A stretch of 64,000 bases of DNA from Xylanibacter caecicola. Its GTDB lineage: Bacteria; Bacteroidota; Bacteroidia; Bacteroidales; Bacteroidaceae. The stretch spans positions 98,706 to 162,705 of the forward strand of contig NZ_JABKKJ010000006.1 in the NCBI RefSeq assembly GCF_013166515.1, given 5' to 3'. The notes beneath the pieces were generated by a model. That model was not told where the DNA came from. It saw nothing but the letters and a program-made list of their open reading frames with translations, and did not search any database. Position 1 is the first letter of the stretch. Every line of letters starts with the position of its first letter. Position numbers and translations under genes: made by a program. Positions 1 to 8,892 of this stretch are shown here, piece by piece.

Positions 1-21
1 TCAATATAAAAACGCTTATTT

Positions 22-1611
22 ATGATAAAACACATCAGACTGTTTCACATTGCAGCGGTGCTTCTGACGGCTGCGCAGATGCACGCTTTCAGTGCAGACG
101 ACATAATAACGAGGGATAAAGTGGGAGCCGGAGCCATGCCGGCGGAGATAAGTGCGGTTACGGAAGCACCTTTCAAGATGAAAGGACTTAAGGCTCCGGT
201 ATTCAAAGACCGCAGGATTGTGATAACGAAGGAAGACTTGTCGGCAAAGGGACTGATAACCCCTTCGATAAACGAGAGGATAAGCAGCCTGTCGAAAAAA
301 GGCGGAGGTACCGTCGTAATACCGCAGGGCACATGGCGTTCGGGACGCATCACGCTGAAGAGCAACGTTTGTCTACACGTGGAGAAAGGTGCCGTGCTCG
401 AGTTCTCAGGCTCCATAGACGACTATCAGCCTGCCGTATTCACACGCCACGAGGGTGTGGAGGTGTTGGGAGCCGGTGCATTTATATATGCCAATGGTGC
501 CAAGAACATTGCCCTGACGGGCGAAGGCGTGATATCAGGTCCGCCAATGGATGCCGCCATGCGCCGTCTGCGCAACGGCAACAGCGTGGTGGAGAAGGAC
601 ATATCCGTGAACACTCCGGTTGCCGAACGTCTGTGCGACGGGCTCGACGGGCGCACGTTCTACCGCCCCAAGTCGTTCGCTCCGATAAACTGCAAGAACG
701 TTTTGGTGCAGGGAGTGACGTTCGAGAAGAGCGTACTATGGAACGTTAACCCCATATACTGCGACAACGTGATAATACGAGGCATAACGGTGAACTCCAC
801 AAAGGTGCCGAGCGGCGACGGCATAGACATATCGTCGTGCCGCAATGTGCTGATAGAATACTGCACGTTGAACTGCGGCGACGACTGTTTCACACTGAAA
901 GCGGGGCGTTGTGAGGACGGTTTGCGCGTGAACAGACCTACGGAAAACGTGCTGATACGCTACTGTCTGTCTAAAGACGGGCACGGGGGAATAACATGCG
1001 GAAGCGAGACTGCAGGCATGATAAAGAACGTTTATCTGCACAGTTGTGTGTTCTACGGCACGCGCGTGGGCTTCCGTTTCAAGACAAGGCGCAACCGCGG
1101 AGGCGGCATATCGGATGTTCTTTATGAGAATGTAAGGCTGGTCGATGTGCGCGAGGCATTCACTTGGGACCTTCTCGGCACACCCATGTACATGGGAGAG
1201 CTGGCACGACGCAATCCACCATTGGACATAACAGAGCTTACACCGGTGGTGAAGAACATCACAATACGCAACTTCATCGTCGAGTCAGCCGACCGTCTGA
1301 TATCCGTACACGGCATTCCCGAAATACCGTGCAGCAACGTTCTGATTGAAGATGGCACCGTAAGGACAAACCGGATATTCAAGGCAATGGACGACATCGA
1401 CGGTCTGACAATGCGCAACATGGACATTCATGCAACGGACAACACGATGAACATCGACGACGGACGGAACATATTGTTCGATCAGGTGAACTTCTACGCG
1501 CCGGGACATGCACTCTACCTGAACATCAAAGGTGCACAGGCCGGAAACATAAACATAATAAGCGGCAACGTAAGATACGGACTTGAAGATGGAATAAATC
1601 CGCTGCCATGA
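22..1611 (+). CDS. Glycoside hydrolase family 28 (polygalacturonase-like), secreted
   Basis: A 529-residue exported pectinase expected to hydrolyse galacturonan-type glycosidic bonds. Residues 1-24 form a signal peptide (basic start, hydrophobic core, cleavage near A-F-S-A). The rest is a right-handed beta-helix with all four GH28 motif regions: SGDGID at 264-269 (Asp266, Asp269), GDD at 286-288, DGHGG at 319-323 with His321, and the subsite pair Arg352/Lys354 in FRFKTRRNRGG. These acidic residues are the general acid and base in the family. The start lies only 21 bases into the window, so its promoter and any upstream operon partner are unseen. A second GH28 gene lies at 30,042. Exact substrate (homogalacturonan or rhamnogalacturonan, endo or exo) cannot be read from the sequence. 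Confidence 0.9.
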   Translation: MIKHIRLFHIAAVLLTAAQMHAFSADDIITRDKVGAGAMPAEISAVTEAPFKMKGLKAPVFKDRRIVITKEDLSAKGLITPSINERISSLSKKGGGTVVIPQGTWRSGRITLKSNVCLHVEKGAVLEFSGSIDDYQPAVFTRHEGVEVLGAGAFIYANGAKNIALTGEGVISGPPMDAAMRRLRNGNSVVEKDISVNTPVAERLCDGLDGRTFYRPKSFAPINCKNVLVQGVTFEKSVLWNVNPIYCDNVIIRGITVNSTKVPSGDGIDISSCRNVLIEYCTLNCGDDCFTLKAGRCEDGLRVNRPTENVLIRYCLSKDGHGGITCGSETAGMIKNVYLHSCVFYGTRVGFRFKTRRNRGGGISDVLYENVRLVDVREAFTWDLLGTPMYMGELARRNPPLDITELTPVVKNITIRNFIVESADRLISVHGIPEIPCSNVLIEDGTVRTNRIFKAMDDIDGLTMRNMDIHATDNTMNIDDGRNILFDQVNFYAPGHALYLNIKGAQAGNINIISGNVRYGLEDGINPLP

Positions 1612-1806
1612 CAGACATAGGCAAACATCTGTAATTCAAGACGATACTTTAAGCTTCCGGAAGGCGACTGTATGGCATAAAAACGATATGCCGACAGCCG
1701 TCTTCCGGTTTGTTGTATATATAATGTCGGGGCTATAAAAAAGCGCATTTCACAGCAGTTAAAGACGCGTTTTGTAACTTATTGATAATCAAGATAATAC
1801 CTTTTA

Positions 1807-1893
1807 CATTCCAAAAGGTGTCCTTTTAGAGTCTGAAAGACCGCCTTTTAGAGTGCGAAAGGGCACCTTTTGGAATGCGAAAGACCGCATGCG
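1807..1893. repeat. Intergenic inverted repeat, TTTTAGAG/AAGGTG family copy 1
   Basis: The gap 1,612-1,956 has no gene. It holds arms cattccaaaaggtg (from 1,807) and caccttttggaatg (ending 1,877) around tandem phrases of the form ccttttagagtctgaaagaccg. Similar wording recurs in gaps near 9,118-9,300, 18,795-18,895 and 51,010-51,110. It may fold in RNA; its function is unknown. Confidence 0.6.
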
Positions 1894-1938
1894 GAAATAA
1901 AAGAAGCCAAAAGTGCATATATATCGAATTATTTGTGT

Positions 1939-1946
1939 AATTTTGT
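1939..1946 (+). promoter_or_regulatory. Promoter -7 box for the sigma-54 activator gene
   Basis: TAATTTTG fits the Bacteroidota -7 consensus TAnnTTTG. It ends only 10 bases before the chosen ATG at 1,957, so the leader would be a few bases at most. No convincing -33 TTTG is visible. Confidence 0.45.
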
Positions 1947-1956
1947 CACGAATAAA

Positions 1957-3174
1957 ATGAATACATCCGAACTGCAAAAAATAAAGCAGCGGTACGGCAT
2001 CGTGGGCAACAACGACGAGCTGAACCGTGCGCTGGATGTCGCCTTGCAGGTGGCACCCACGGACTTGTCTGTGCTCATAGTAGGCGAAAGCGGTGTGGGA
2101 AAGGAAAGCGTACCGCGGATAATTCATGACAACTCGCCGCGCAAACGCGAGAAGTATTTTGCCATAAACTGCGGCTCCATACCCGAGGGAACCATTGACA
2201 GCGAACTGTTCGGACATGAGAAAGGTTCGTTTACGGGTGCCATAGGCGAGAGCGAGGGATACTTCGGAGTGGCAAACAAGGGCACGATATTTCTCGACGA
2301 GGTGGGCGAACTGCCCCTTGCAACGCAGGCACGACTGCTCAGAGTGCTCGAAACGGGAGAATATATACGCGTTGGCGGACAGAAAATAATGAAGACCAAC
2401 GTGCGTATAGTGGCTGCAACAAACGTGAACATGCAGAAAGCCATAAGCGAAGGACGCTTTCGCGAGGATCTGTACTACCGTCTGAACACCATTCCAATAC
2501 AGATACCGCCGCTGAGAGACAGGGGTAACGACATCATACTGCTGTTCCGTCTGTTTGCCATGCAGATGGCTGAGAAATACCGGTTGCCCAAAATCACGCT
2601 GACGGAAGAGTCGAAAGCGGTGATGCTAAGATACAAATGGCCCGGGAACGTGCGCCAGCTGAAGAACATAACGGAGCAGATGTCAATACTGAGCAGCGAA
2701 CGCGAAATAGACGCGGACACGCTGCGACAGTTTATTCCGCAGGATATCGAGAGCACACAGCTCACCACCGTAAACACCGGAGGCAGTCACTCGTATGAGA
2801 GCGAACGCGAACTGCTGTACAAAATATTATATGAATTGCGCGGAAACGTCAGCGACCTGAGACGCGAGATGAACGACTTGAGAAAGCAGATAGGAAGCAC
2901 CGTCACCGGCAGGGGTACTGCCAACGAACCGCCACTGCCGTCGATAATAAACCGCAGGCAGGAGATGACAGTACAGAGACAGGCGCCGAACGTGCTCGAT
3001 GCCGTGGCAGAGGAGATATCCGAACCTGAAAGTCTTAACCTTGAAGACCTGGGTAAGCAGATGCTTGAAAAGGCTCTTGAGCGCAACGGGGGAAACAGAA
3101 AGAAGGCTGCCGCCGAGCTTGGTATATCGGATAGGACGCTATACCGCAGAATAAAGCAGTATGGACTGGACTGA
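1957..3174 (+). CDS. Sigma-54-dependent transcriptional activator (AAA+, Fis-type HTH)
   Basis: A 405-residue enhancer-binding protein that would remodel sigma-54 RNA polymerase. I start it at the ATG at 1,957 because the upstream extension reads through the repeat and the -7 box. The AAA+ domain fills roughly residues 25-250: Walker A GESGVGKE, the sigma-54 contact loop GSFTGA (usual form GAFTGA), Walker B TIFLDEVGEL and the arginine-finger region. A linker of about 100 residues leads to a C-terminal Fis-like helix-turn-helix (NRKKAAAELGISDRTLYRRI). There is no receiver or ligand domain before the AAA+ core, so the input signal is unclear. It is followed by lptE, a conserved gene and secG, an order I know from other Bacteroidales, which suggests co-transcription with envelope-assembly genes. 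Confidence 0.9.
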   Translation: MNTSELQKIKQRYGIVGNNDELNRALDVALQVAPTDLSVLIVGESGVGKESVPRIIHDNSPRKREKYFAINCGSIPEGTIDSELFGHEKGSFTGAIGESEGYFGVANKGTIFLDEVGELPLATQARLLRVLETGEYIRVGGQKIMKTNVRIVAATNVNMQKAISEGRFREDLYYRLNTIPIQIPPLRDRGNDIILLFRLFAMQMAEKYRLPKITLTEESKAVMLRYKWPGNVRQLKNITEQMSILSSEREIDADTLRQFIPQDIESTQLTTVNTGGSHSYESERELLYKILYELRGNVSDLRREMNDLRKQIGSTVTGRGTANEPPLPSIINRRQEMTVQRQAPNVLDAVAEEISEPESLNLEDLGKQMLEKALERNGGNRKKAAAELGISDRTLYRRIKQYGLD

Positions 3175-3263
3175 CGGACACTTTCATGCCGGCACCCGTT
3201 GACAGAATTGTCGGCACATATCAATAATGTATTATAACCGGAAAACAGGAAAAACAATCACCG

Positions 3264-3776
3264 ATGACAGGAAAAAGACTCACCATAATAGTCTGTACAC
3301 TCGCGCTGATACTTGTATCATGCAGCGTGTCGTACAAGTTCAACGGCGCAAGCATTGACTACAGCAAGACCAAAACCATACAGATAGCCGACTTTCCCAT
3401 ACGTTCGAGCTATGTATGGGGACCGATGGCATCTATCTTCAACAACCAGTTGAAAGACCAGTTTGCCAACCACACGCGTCTGATACAGGTGAAACGCAAC
3501 GGTGACATGAAAATAGAGGGAGAGATAACGCACTACACCCAACGCAACAAGGCTGTCACGGCAGAGGGACACTCGGCACAGACGGAGTTGTCTATGACCG
3601 TCAACGTGCGCTTTACCAACAACGCCAACCACAACGAGGACTTTGAGAAGCAGTTCACCGCCACATCGACATACGAGACGACACAATCGCTTAACTCCGT
3701 GCAGGAGGAACTTGTGACGCAAATGGTAAAGGACATTACCGACCAGATATTCAACGCAACGGTGGCAAATTGGTAA
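3264..3776 (+). CDS. lptE: LptE-family LPS-assembly lipoprotein
   Basis: A 170-residue outer-membrane lipoprotein. The signal peptide ends in a lipobox (LVSC, Cys20), followed by the short family start SVSYKFNGASIDY. LptE plugs the LptD barrel that delivers lipopolysaccharide to the outer leaflet. The length and the Bacteroidales neighbourhood (sigma-54 activator before, secG after) fit the family. It lies 89 bases after the activator gene and 17 bases before the next start, so the set is probably one operon. The Bacteroidota family is divergent from the enterobacterial one; assignment rests on the N-terminal pattern and gene order. Confidence 0.8.
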   Translation: MTGKRLTIIVCTLALILVSCSVSYKFNGASIDYSKTKTIQIADFPIRSSYVWGPMASIFNNQLKDQFANHTRLIQVKRNGDMKIEGEITHYTQRNKAVTAEGHSAQTELSMTVNVRFTNNANHNEDFEKQFTATSTYETTQSLNSVQEELVTQMVKDITDQIFNATVANW

Positions 3777-3793
3777 AAGAACGGACAGAGGCA

Positions 3794-4552
3794 ATGAAAC
3801 TGGAGCAACTCATAAAACATCCCGAAAGAATGGACAGGGACACACTGTACAACCTGCGTTCCATGCTTGCACTGTATCCGTACTTCCAGACGGCAAGGCT
3901 GCTGATGCTCAAAAACCTGTACATACTGCACGACCCGTCGTTCGACGAGGAGCTGAGACGTGCCGCCATATATATTACCGACCGCAAAGCGCTGTTCGAA
4001 CTGGTGGAGGCGGCGCACTACAAGATAAAGAGCAACACACAAAAGAAAGAGGAAAAGAATGCCGGTGAAGAACCGGACGGCAACCGTACAATATCGCTGA
4101 TAGACCGTTTCCTCGACTCGCAACCGGAAAAGGAGGAGAAGGAAAAGAAGAACAAGCGGAAGCCTACACCTGCCGACGCGGCGATAGACTACGTGTCGTA
4201 TTTGCTCGAAACCGAAAGCGAAGAGGAGAAACAGCTGACCGAACAAAACATGAAGATGAACGGTCTGGATCTCATAGACAACTTCATCAATAAAGAGGGA
4301 GGACGCATCGAACTGAAGGAAAATCCGGAATATACGCCCGTAATAGACACTGCGGATACGGAGAGCGGCGAAGACGGAGACGAAGGATACTTCACCGAGA
4401 CACTGGCACGTATTTACATAAAACAAGGCAGATATTCAAAGGCATTGGAAATAATTAAGCGTTTAAATTTGAATTATCCAAAAAAAAATGCTTACTTTGC
4501 AGACCAAATCCGCTTTTTGGAGAAATTAATCATAAATAACAAATACAAATAA
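3794..4552 (+). CDS. Conserved protein of the lptE-secG operon, TPR-like C-terminus
   Basis: A 252-residue protein with no signal peptide. I use the ATG at 3,794 instead of a TTG at 3,770 that overlaps the lptE stop. The first 90 residues are helical (MKLEQLIKHPERMDRDTLYN and on). The middle, about residues 90-190, is highly charged with Lys/Glu runs. The last 50 residues (ETLARIYIKQGRYSKALEII and on) look like one tetratricopeptide hairpin. It sits 10 bases before secG. Conservation of this position in Bacteroidales suggests a role linked to envelope biogenesis or export, but no biochemical function is known to me. Confidence 0.8.
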   Translation: MKLEQLIKHPERMDRDTLYNLRSMLALYPYFQTARLLMLKNLYILHDPSFDEELRRAAIYITDRKALFELVEAAHYKIKSNTQKKEEKNAGEEPDGNRTISLIDRFLDSQPEKEEKEKKNKRKPTPADAAIDYVSYLLETESEEEKQLTEQNMKMNGLDLIDNFINKEGGRIELKENPEYTPVIDTADTESGEDGDEGYFTETLARIYIKQGRYSKALEIIKRLNLNYPKKNAYFADQIRFLEKLIINNKYK

Positions 4553-4562
4553 ACAATAGAAA

Positions 4563-4976
4563 ATGTACACATTATTCGTAATTCTAATCGTGATTGCAGC
4601 ATTGCTGATGATTGGCATCGTACTTATTCAGGAGTCGAAAGGTGGCGGACTTGCGTCAAACTTCTCCTCTTCAAACCAGATTATGGGTGTCCGCAAGACT
4701 ACCGACTTTATCGAAAAGGCAACATGGGGACTTGCAGCATCAATGGTAGTGCTGAGCGTTGTTTGCGCTTATACGGCACCATCGGCAACCGGCACTGAGA
4801 GCATCCTTGAAAATGCGGCAACTGAAACACAGCAGACAAACCCGAACACACTGCCCGGCTTCGGTGCAAGCAGCACCAAACAAGCAGCTCCGGCAAAAGG
4901 ACAGGACAAGGCAGAACAGGCTGCAGATGCCGCAAAAGACGCCCCGGCACAGGCTCCGACGAAAGCAGCAGAATAA
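4563..4976 (+). CDS. secG: Preprotein translocase subunit SecG
   Basis: A 137-residue inner-membrane subunit that assists SecYEG translocation. It shows two membrane helices (about residues 3-22 and 57-75) joined by the typical loop IQESKGGGLASNFSSSNQIMG with the conserved GGL and the GVRKTTDFIEKATW segment. The tail from about residue 85 is low-complexity Ala/Gln/Lys, as often seen in Bacteroidota SecG. It is the last gene of the run starting at 1,957, and a tRNA with its own promoter follows. Confidence 0.92.
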   Translation: MYTLFVILIVIAALLMIGIVLIQESKGGGLASNFSSSNQIMGVRKTTDFIEKATWGLAASMVVLSVVCAYTAPSATGTESILENAATETQQTNPNTLPGFGASSTKQAAPAKGQDKAEQAADAAKDAPAQAPTKAAE

Positions 4977-5003
4977 TAAAATGATAAAAAAGTACAGGAT
5001 TTG

Positions 5004-5035
5004 TTTGGTTAATCCGGATAAATCCTGTACCTTTG
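5004..5035 (+). promoter_or_regulatory. Promoter of tRNA-His
   Basis: TTTG at 5,004-5,007, a 20-base spacer and TACCTTTG at 5,028-5,035 match the Bacteroidota -33/-7 consensus exactly. Transcription should start near 5,042, about 26 bases before the mature tRNA. Confidence 0.85.
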
Positions 5036-5067
5036 CACTCGCTTTTAGAGTTTTAGCGACATTGCAC

Positions 5068-5142
5068 GGTGGCTATAGTTCAGTTGGTTAGAGCGTCAGA
5101 TTGTGGTTCTGAATGTCGTGGGTTCGAGTCCCACTAGCCACC
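5068..5142 (+). tRNA. tRNA-His (GTG)
   Basis: The cloverleaf reads directly. The seven-pair acceptor GTGGCTA/TAGCCAC is extended by G-1 (5,068) opposite C73, the histidine-specific identity element. The anticodon stem TCAGA/TCTGA encloses loop TTGTGGT with anticodon GTG at 5,103-5,105, and a GTGGG/CCCAC T-arm with loop TTCGAGT follows. CCA is not encoded. Confidence 0.95.
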
Positions 5143-5144
5143 CT

Positions 5145-5192
5145 AAAGAGAATGGATGAAGTTCTTACGGAATTTCATCCATTCTCTTTTAT
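5145..5192 (+). terminator. Rho-independent terminator of tRNA-His
   Basis: Stem aaagagaatggatgaa pairs with ttcatccattctcttt around a 13-base loop and runs into a T-rich tract just after the tRNA. Confidence 0.85.
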
Positions 5193-5351
5193 TGTATGAT
5201 ATACTATCCATGAACGCCTCATTAGCCATAAAACAAAGGAAAAATGATAATATTTACGGATGCACGACGTTATATTATCAATGAACAAAAGCCTGCCGCC
5301 GCATGGCGACAGGTACTATCTACTGATTTACAAACAAACATCAGGGGCGAT

Positions 5352-6134
5352 ATGAACACACTTTCATCAGAAACACTTATTACAACCGTCAAGGAAGCGG
5401 CACGCCTTATGCAAGCCGACGGCTTTGAAGTTTCATACAAAGAAGGCTTCTCCAACATTGTCACATCATCGGATGTCGCCGTCCAGGACTTCCTGTGCGC
5501 CAGACTGAAAGAACTGCTACCAGACAGCGGTTTTATATGTGAGGAGGAAGACATGCGGGACATATCGCATGAATATACATGGATAATAGATCCGATAGAC
5601 GGCACTGCCAACTATAGCCGGGGCATTGCCCAGTGTGCCATTTGCGTGGCACTTAAACATGGCGATGATATAGAACTGGGAGTTGTATACATCCCTCAGA
5701 CAGGCGAACTGTTCCACGCCGAGAGAGGCAAAGGCGCATGGCTGAACGGGCGCAGAATATCCGTGTCACAGCGTCCGTTCGCAAATTCAATAATGTGTAC
5801 GGCGCTGCCGGTATACCATAAAGAATATACAGAAGTGTGTTCGGACATCATCCGCGAGGCGTTCATGCAGTGCAACGACATACGCCGGTTCGGTGCATGT
5901 GCCCCGGAACTTTGCTATCTTGCCATGGGACGCTGCGAACTGTACTTTGAATACCTGCTCAGTCCGTGGGATTTCGCTGCCGCATCGCTCATTGTAACCG
6001 AAGCGGGCGGCATGATAACCGACCTTGACGGCAGCACACCGACATGCACCTGCCAATGCGGAATAGTTGCTGCCAACAGCAAAGAAAACCACACAAGACT
6101 GCTGAACATTGTGCAAAAGAAGATTAAGGGCTGA
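5352..6134 (+). CDS. Inositol monophosphatase-family phosphatase
   Basis: A 260-residue Mg2+-dependent phosphomonoesterase of the IMPase/FIG superfamily. The start at 5,352 is preceded by aggggcgat as a possible ribosome site; an upstream in-frame ATG at 5,244 adds 36 residues not typical of the family. The metal-binding motifs are intact: Glu64-Glu65-Glu66-Asp67, DPIDGT at 80-85 and WD at 206-207 in SPWDFAAASLIVTEAGG. Family members hydrolyse inositol phosphates, 3'-phosphoadenosine 5'-phosphate or sugar phosphates; the sequence does not decide between these. It stands alone between the tRNA-His terminator and an intergenic repeat. Confidence 0.88.
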   Translation: MNTLSSETLITTVKEAARLMQADGFEVSYKEGFSNIVTSSDVAVQDFLCARLKELLPDSGFICEEEDMRDISHEYTWIIDPIDGTANYSRGIAQCAICVALKHGDDIELGVVYIPQTGELFHAERGKGAWLNGRRISVSQRPFANSIMCTALPVYHKEYTEVCSDIIREAFMQCNDIRRFGACAPELCYLAMGRCELYFEYLLSPWDFAAASLIVTEAGGMITDLDGSTPTCTCQCGIVAANSKENHTRLLNIVQKKIKG

Positions 6135-6186
6135 CATATTATTCCGCAAGCAATACACAACGCGCCTTACGAAACGGTGGGAATAA

Positions 6187-6325
6187 ATATAAGGAGATAA
6201 AGGGAAATAAGAGAAGATATGTTGCCAAGGGCAACAGAAGATAAAAGACAACAGTCTTGAATCAAGCAACAAAACATTTGTCTTTTATCTCCCCGTATCT
6301 CCTTTTATCTCCCTTTATCTACTAT
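6187..6325. repeat. GGAGATAAAGGGA-type dispersed repeat, copy 1
   Basis: Between the phosphatase and cmk there is aaggagataaagggaa near 6,190 and several inverted copies (tatctcc phrases) at 6,285-6,320. The arms could pair over about 100 bases and act as a bidirectional terminator for the two convergent genes. Similar wording occurs at 40,937-41,010 and 45,298-45,386. Confidence 0.55.
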
Positions 6326-6365
6326 TAAAACGTCTCTATCGATTTAAGAACCCTCCGGTGAGACA

Positions 6366-7058
6366 TCAAGCACCGGTTCTTTCCTTGAAAATATCCATAA
6401 GCCACGCCTTTTGCTCGGCTATTGTCATGGTGCTGTTGTCAAGTTCAACGGCATCATCAGCCTTGCGCAACGGCGACACTTCACGATGCGAGTCTATATA
6501 ATCGCGCTGCTCCACGTTCTTAAGAATATCATCAAAGTCGGCAGGCATGCCCTTTGCACGCAGTTCGTCAAAGCGGCGCTGCGCACGCACACGGGCAGAA
6601 GCAGTGACAAAGACCTTCAGTTCGGCATCGGGAAACACTGCCGTACCGATGTCGCGACCGTCCATAACGATGCCTTTCTCCTCGCCCATTTTCTGCTGCT
6701 GCGCCACAAGAGCCTTCCTTACAAAGGGAAGTGCGGCTACCGGACTGACGTGCGACGACACCTCCATCGAGCGTATTTCCTTCTCAACAAGCTCTCCGTT
6801 AAGATATGTGTCGGGGCATCCCGTCGCCTCATTCAGGCGGAAGGAGATGACAATGCCGTTCATCGCAGCCTCGAGGGCAGCAGTATCGATGCCGCCGTCG
6901 GCACCGAACATGCCGCCACGCATGGCAAAAAGAGTCACTGCACGGTACATGGCACCCGTGTCCACATAGATATAACCAATCTCACGTGCAAGGTCTTTAG
7001 CCATTGTAGACTTGCCGCAAGACGAAAAACCGTCGATTGCTATGGTAATCTTTTTCAT
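6366..7058 (-). CDS. cmk: Cytidylate kinase
   Basis: A 230-residue (d)CMP kinase that transfers phosphate from ATP to CMP/dCMP in the cytoplasm. I start at [10 protein letters not shown] (7,058), four bases after the porQ stop, not at the longer ATG at 7,082 that lies inside porQ. The P-loop is GFSSCGKST. The dTGAMYRAV substrate segment follows at about residue 35, then the [16 protein letters not shown] motif and the arginine-rich lid (RAQRRFDEL). It is the second gene of a porQ-cmk pair, an order conserved in Bacteroidota. Confidence 0.95.
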   Translation of the reverse strand: MKKITIAIDGFSSCGKSTMAKDLAREIGYIYVDTGAMYRAVTLFAMRGGMFGADGGIDTAALEAAMNGIVISFRLNEATGCPDTYLNGELVEKEIRSMEVSSHVSPVAALPFVRKALVAQQQKMGEEKGIVMDGRDIGTAVFPDAELKVFVTASARVRAQRRFDELRAKGMPADFDDILKNVEQRDYIDSHREVSPLRKADDAVELDNSTMTIAEQKAWLMDIFKERTGA

Positions 7059-7062
7059 TTGT

Positions 7063-8010
7063 CTATAAACAGTAAGAAACATTTATGGTCAGTGAATTGG
7101 AAGATACATGGTATTTTCCGTATGACAGATTGAGTTTGAAACGCTCCAACATAAGTCCCGCGCCGAACGAAAGACCGGCTCCGTGACTGCTTTCCTCCTC
7201 TCCGCTGATAATCTTCATCTCTTCCACACGGCGGAAATTGTATCCTCCGGCAATATAGATCTGCGGCGAAAGGATAATATCCACGCCGGCAACAAGGTGG
7301 TTTATGAACTTATAATCCCAGTGAGTAAGGTCTGTGAGCGTTGCCGACACACGGAACGGCAGGTTCAGCAACTTCTTGCTCGCGCCCAACTGCACGTCCA
7401 TGGGCATTTTTCCGTACTCGTCGTCGAATGCCTTCAGCTCACCACCAAGGTTCTTGGCAACGAGCGAGAGCGACCATTCGCGGTCCGGATCATAATAGTT
7501 CAGTCCCAAATCCACGCCCATGGCAATGGAGTTATAGTCGCCAATGTAAGACGTAACGAACTTTGCCGCGATACCTCCGGCAAGCCTTTCGGTGAGCGAA
7601 TAGCTGAAGACGCCGCCCAACATGATGTCCTTTGCGGAGAACTCTCCGTTCTGAACATTGTTCTCGTCCACCTGTTTCATCTTGCCATAGTCCATATACT
7701 GAGCCATCACCGCCACCGTCGCACGCTCCTTTATAATCCTGTTGAACGACGCACTTGCCGTTTTCGCCCCCTCCATATACGTCATAAAGTTAAGGTTGAT
7801 GCTCTTGTCGCTCACCGACGACAGCAGCGACGGATTATGAAACATCAGCGACGGGTCGTCTTCTATTATGGTGATATTGTCTCCACCCAGTGCCGCAGCA
7901 TGAGCACTTACGGGAAGGCGCAGGAAATTATACGACGTCCGGCTTTCCTGAGCCGATGTTTTTATTGCGCAAGAAAATATCATCGCGAGTAGAAAAACCG
8001 CCTTTTTCAT
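7063..8010 (-). CDS. porQ: Type IX secretion system protein PorQ
   Basis: A 315-residue outer-membrane beta-barrel of the PorV/FadL-like group. A signal peptide ends at A-Q-E (about residue 21), and the mature start [20 protein letters not shown] is typical: members begin with an F-L-x-L-P-x-S-A-x-x-x-A-L-G-G phrase. PorQ belongs to the type IX secretion apparatus that exports and anchors proteins with C-terminal sorting tails. The window holds such a tailed protein (60,749) and a second with a Prevotella-type tail (38,504). cmk follows directly. Confidence 0.9.
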   Translation of the reverse strand: MKKAVFLLAMIFSCAIKTSAQESRTSYNFLRLPVSAHAAALGGDNITIIEDDPSLMFHNPSLLSSVSDKSINLNFMTYMEGAKTASASFNRIIKERATVAVMAQYMDYGKMKQVDENNVQNGEFSAKDIMLGGVFSYSLTERLAGGIAAKFVTSYIGDYNSIAMGVDLGLNYYDPDREWSLSLVAKNLGGELKAFDDEYGKMPMDVQLGASKKLLNLPFRVSATLTDLTHWDYKFINHLVAGVDIILSPQIYIAGGYNFRRVEEMKIISGEEESSHGAGLSFGAGLMLERFKLNLSYGKYHVSSNSLTINVSYCL

Positions 8011-8033
8011 CTTTATTATATATAATTTTGCGG

Positions 8034-8041
8034 CAAAGGTA
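8034..8041 (-). promoter_or_regulatory. Promoter -7 box of porQ-cmk
   Basis: Read on the minus strand this is TACCTTTG, 24 bases upstream of the porQ ATG. A clear -33 TTTG is missing. Confidence 0.5.
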
Positions 8042-8172
8042 CACCTTTTTAAAATATCTACACTAATTTTGCAAGGTGAATTTCACGCCGCATCGGGTTA
8101 TCTCCAATAATAACGTAAAAAACGCCGGATTAGTGTACAGGCTCCCGACAGGCAGGCACGGCAAGTAATAAG

Positions 8173-8892
8173 ATGGAAGAAAAAAAGTCATACAAGGCAG
8201 ATCTGGAGAACAAAAGGACAACGATGTTCCTTTTGGGATTTATACTTGTGATGTCCGTTTTCATCGCCATACTTGAACATGCCACTGTTTCAGGCGAGGC
8301 AGACATGCCCGAAGACTTCACCGAGAGCATTGCACAAGACCTTGTCCTGGCTGCCGACAACAGCCGGAAGGACATGGCTGCCGTATCGGCTCCCGCTACA
8401 AAACCGAAAAAGACGGAAAGAATAAACATCGTGGAAAACGCCACCGACGAGGAGATTGCACCTCCTGCCAACAGCGAAAATGAAAACAACGCCGGCAAAA
8501 CACTTGAGGAAAACGTAAGCGAGAACGACCAAAAGAAAACCGTGACGCCGACACATACCGCCGCAGCAGGCGACAATGTGTTAAGTTTCCGCGTCGTAGA
8601 GCAGTTGCCGGAATACCCCGGAGGCATGTCGGCATTAATGAAATGGCTTACAAACAACCTGAAATATCCTTACATTGCACAGAAAAACAAGAAGCAGGGC
8701 AAGGTAATCGTGGCATTCATCATCAACAAAGACGGCTCCGTGTCAGACCTTAAGCTGGTTAAAGGCATCGATGCAAACCTCGACCGCGAGGTTCTTCGCG
8801 TAATCAACATGATGCCCAAGTGGAAGCCGGGAACGGACAAAGGCAAGCCGTGCCGCACATATTTCTGCATTCCTGTTGTGTTCAACCTCTGA
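8173..8892 (+). CDS. TonB-family energy transducer
   Basis: A 239-residue protein with a short cytoplasmic start and one membrane anchor (about residues 18-37, MFLLGFILVMSVFIAILEH). A charged, low-complexity periplasmic stretch runs to about residue 135. The C-terminal TonB domain (140-239) begins VVEQLPEYPGGMSALMKWL and ends FCIPVVFNL. Such proteins pass proton-motive force from ExbBD to TonB-dependent receptors; one receptor is encoded at 55,029. The EYPGG..AL..WL form is the usual Bacteroidota TonB C-terminus. No exbB or exbD is adjacent, and the Pro-rich spacer of classical TonB is replaced by Asn/Glu/Lys-rich sequence. Confidence 0.88.
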   Translation: MEEKKSYKADLENKRTTMFLLGFILVMSVFIAILEHATVSGEADMPEDFTESIAQDLVLAADNSRKDMAAVSAPATKPKKTERINIVENATDEEIAPPANSENENNAGKTLEENVSENDQKKTVTPTHTAAAGDNVLSFRVVEQLPEYPGGMSALMKWLTNNLKYPYIAQKNKKQGKVIVAFIINKDGSVSDLKLVKGIDANLDREVLRVINMMPKWKPGTDKGKPCRTYFCIPVVFNL

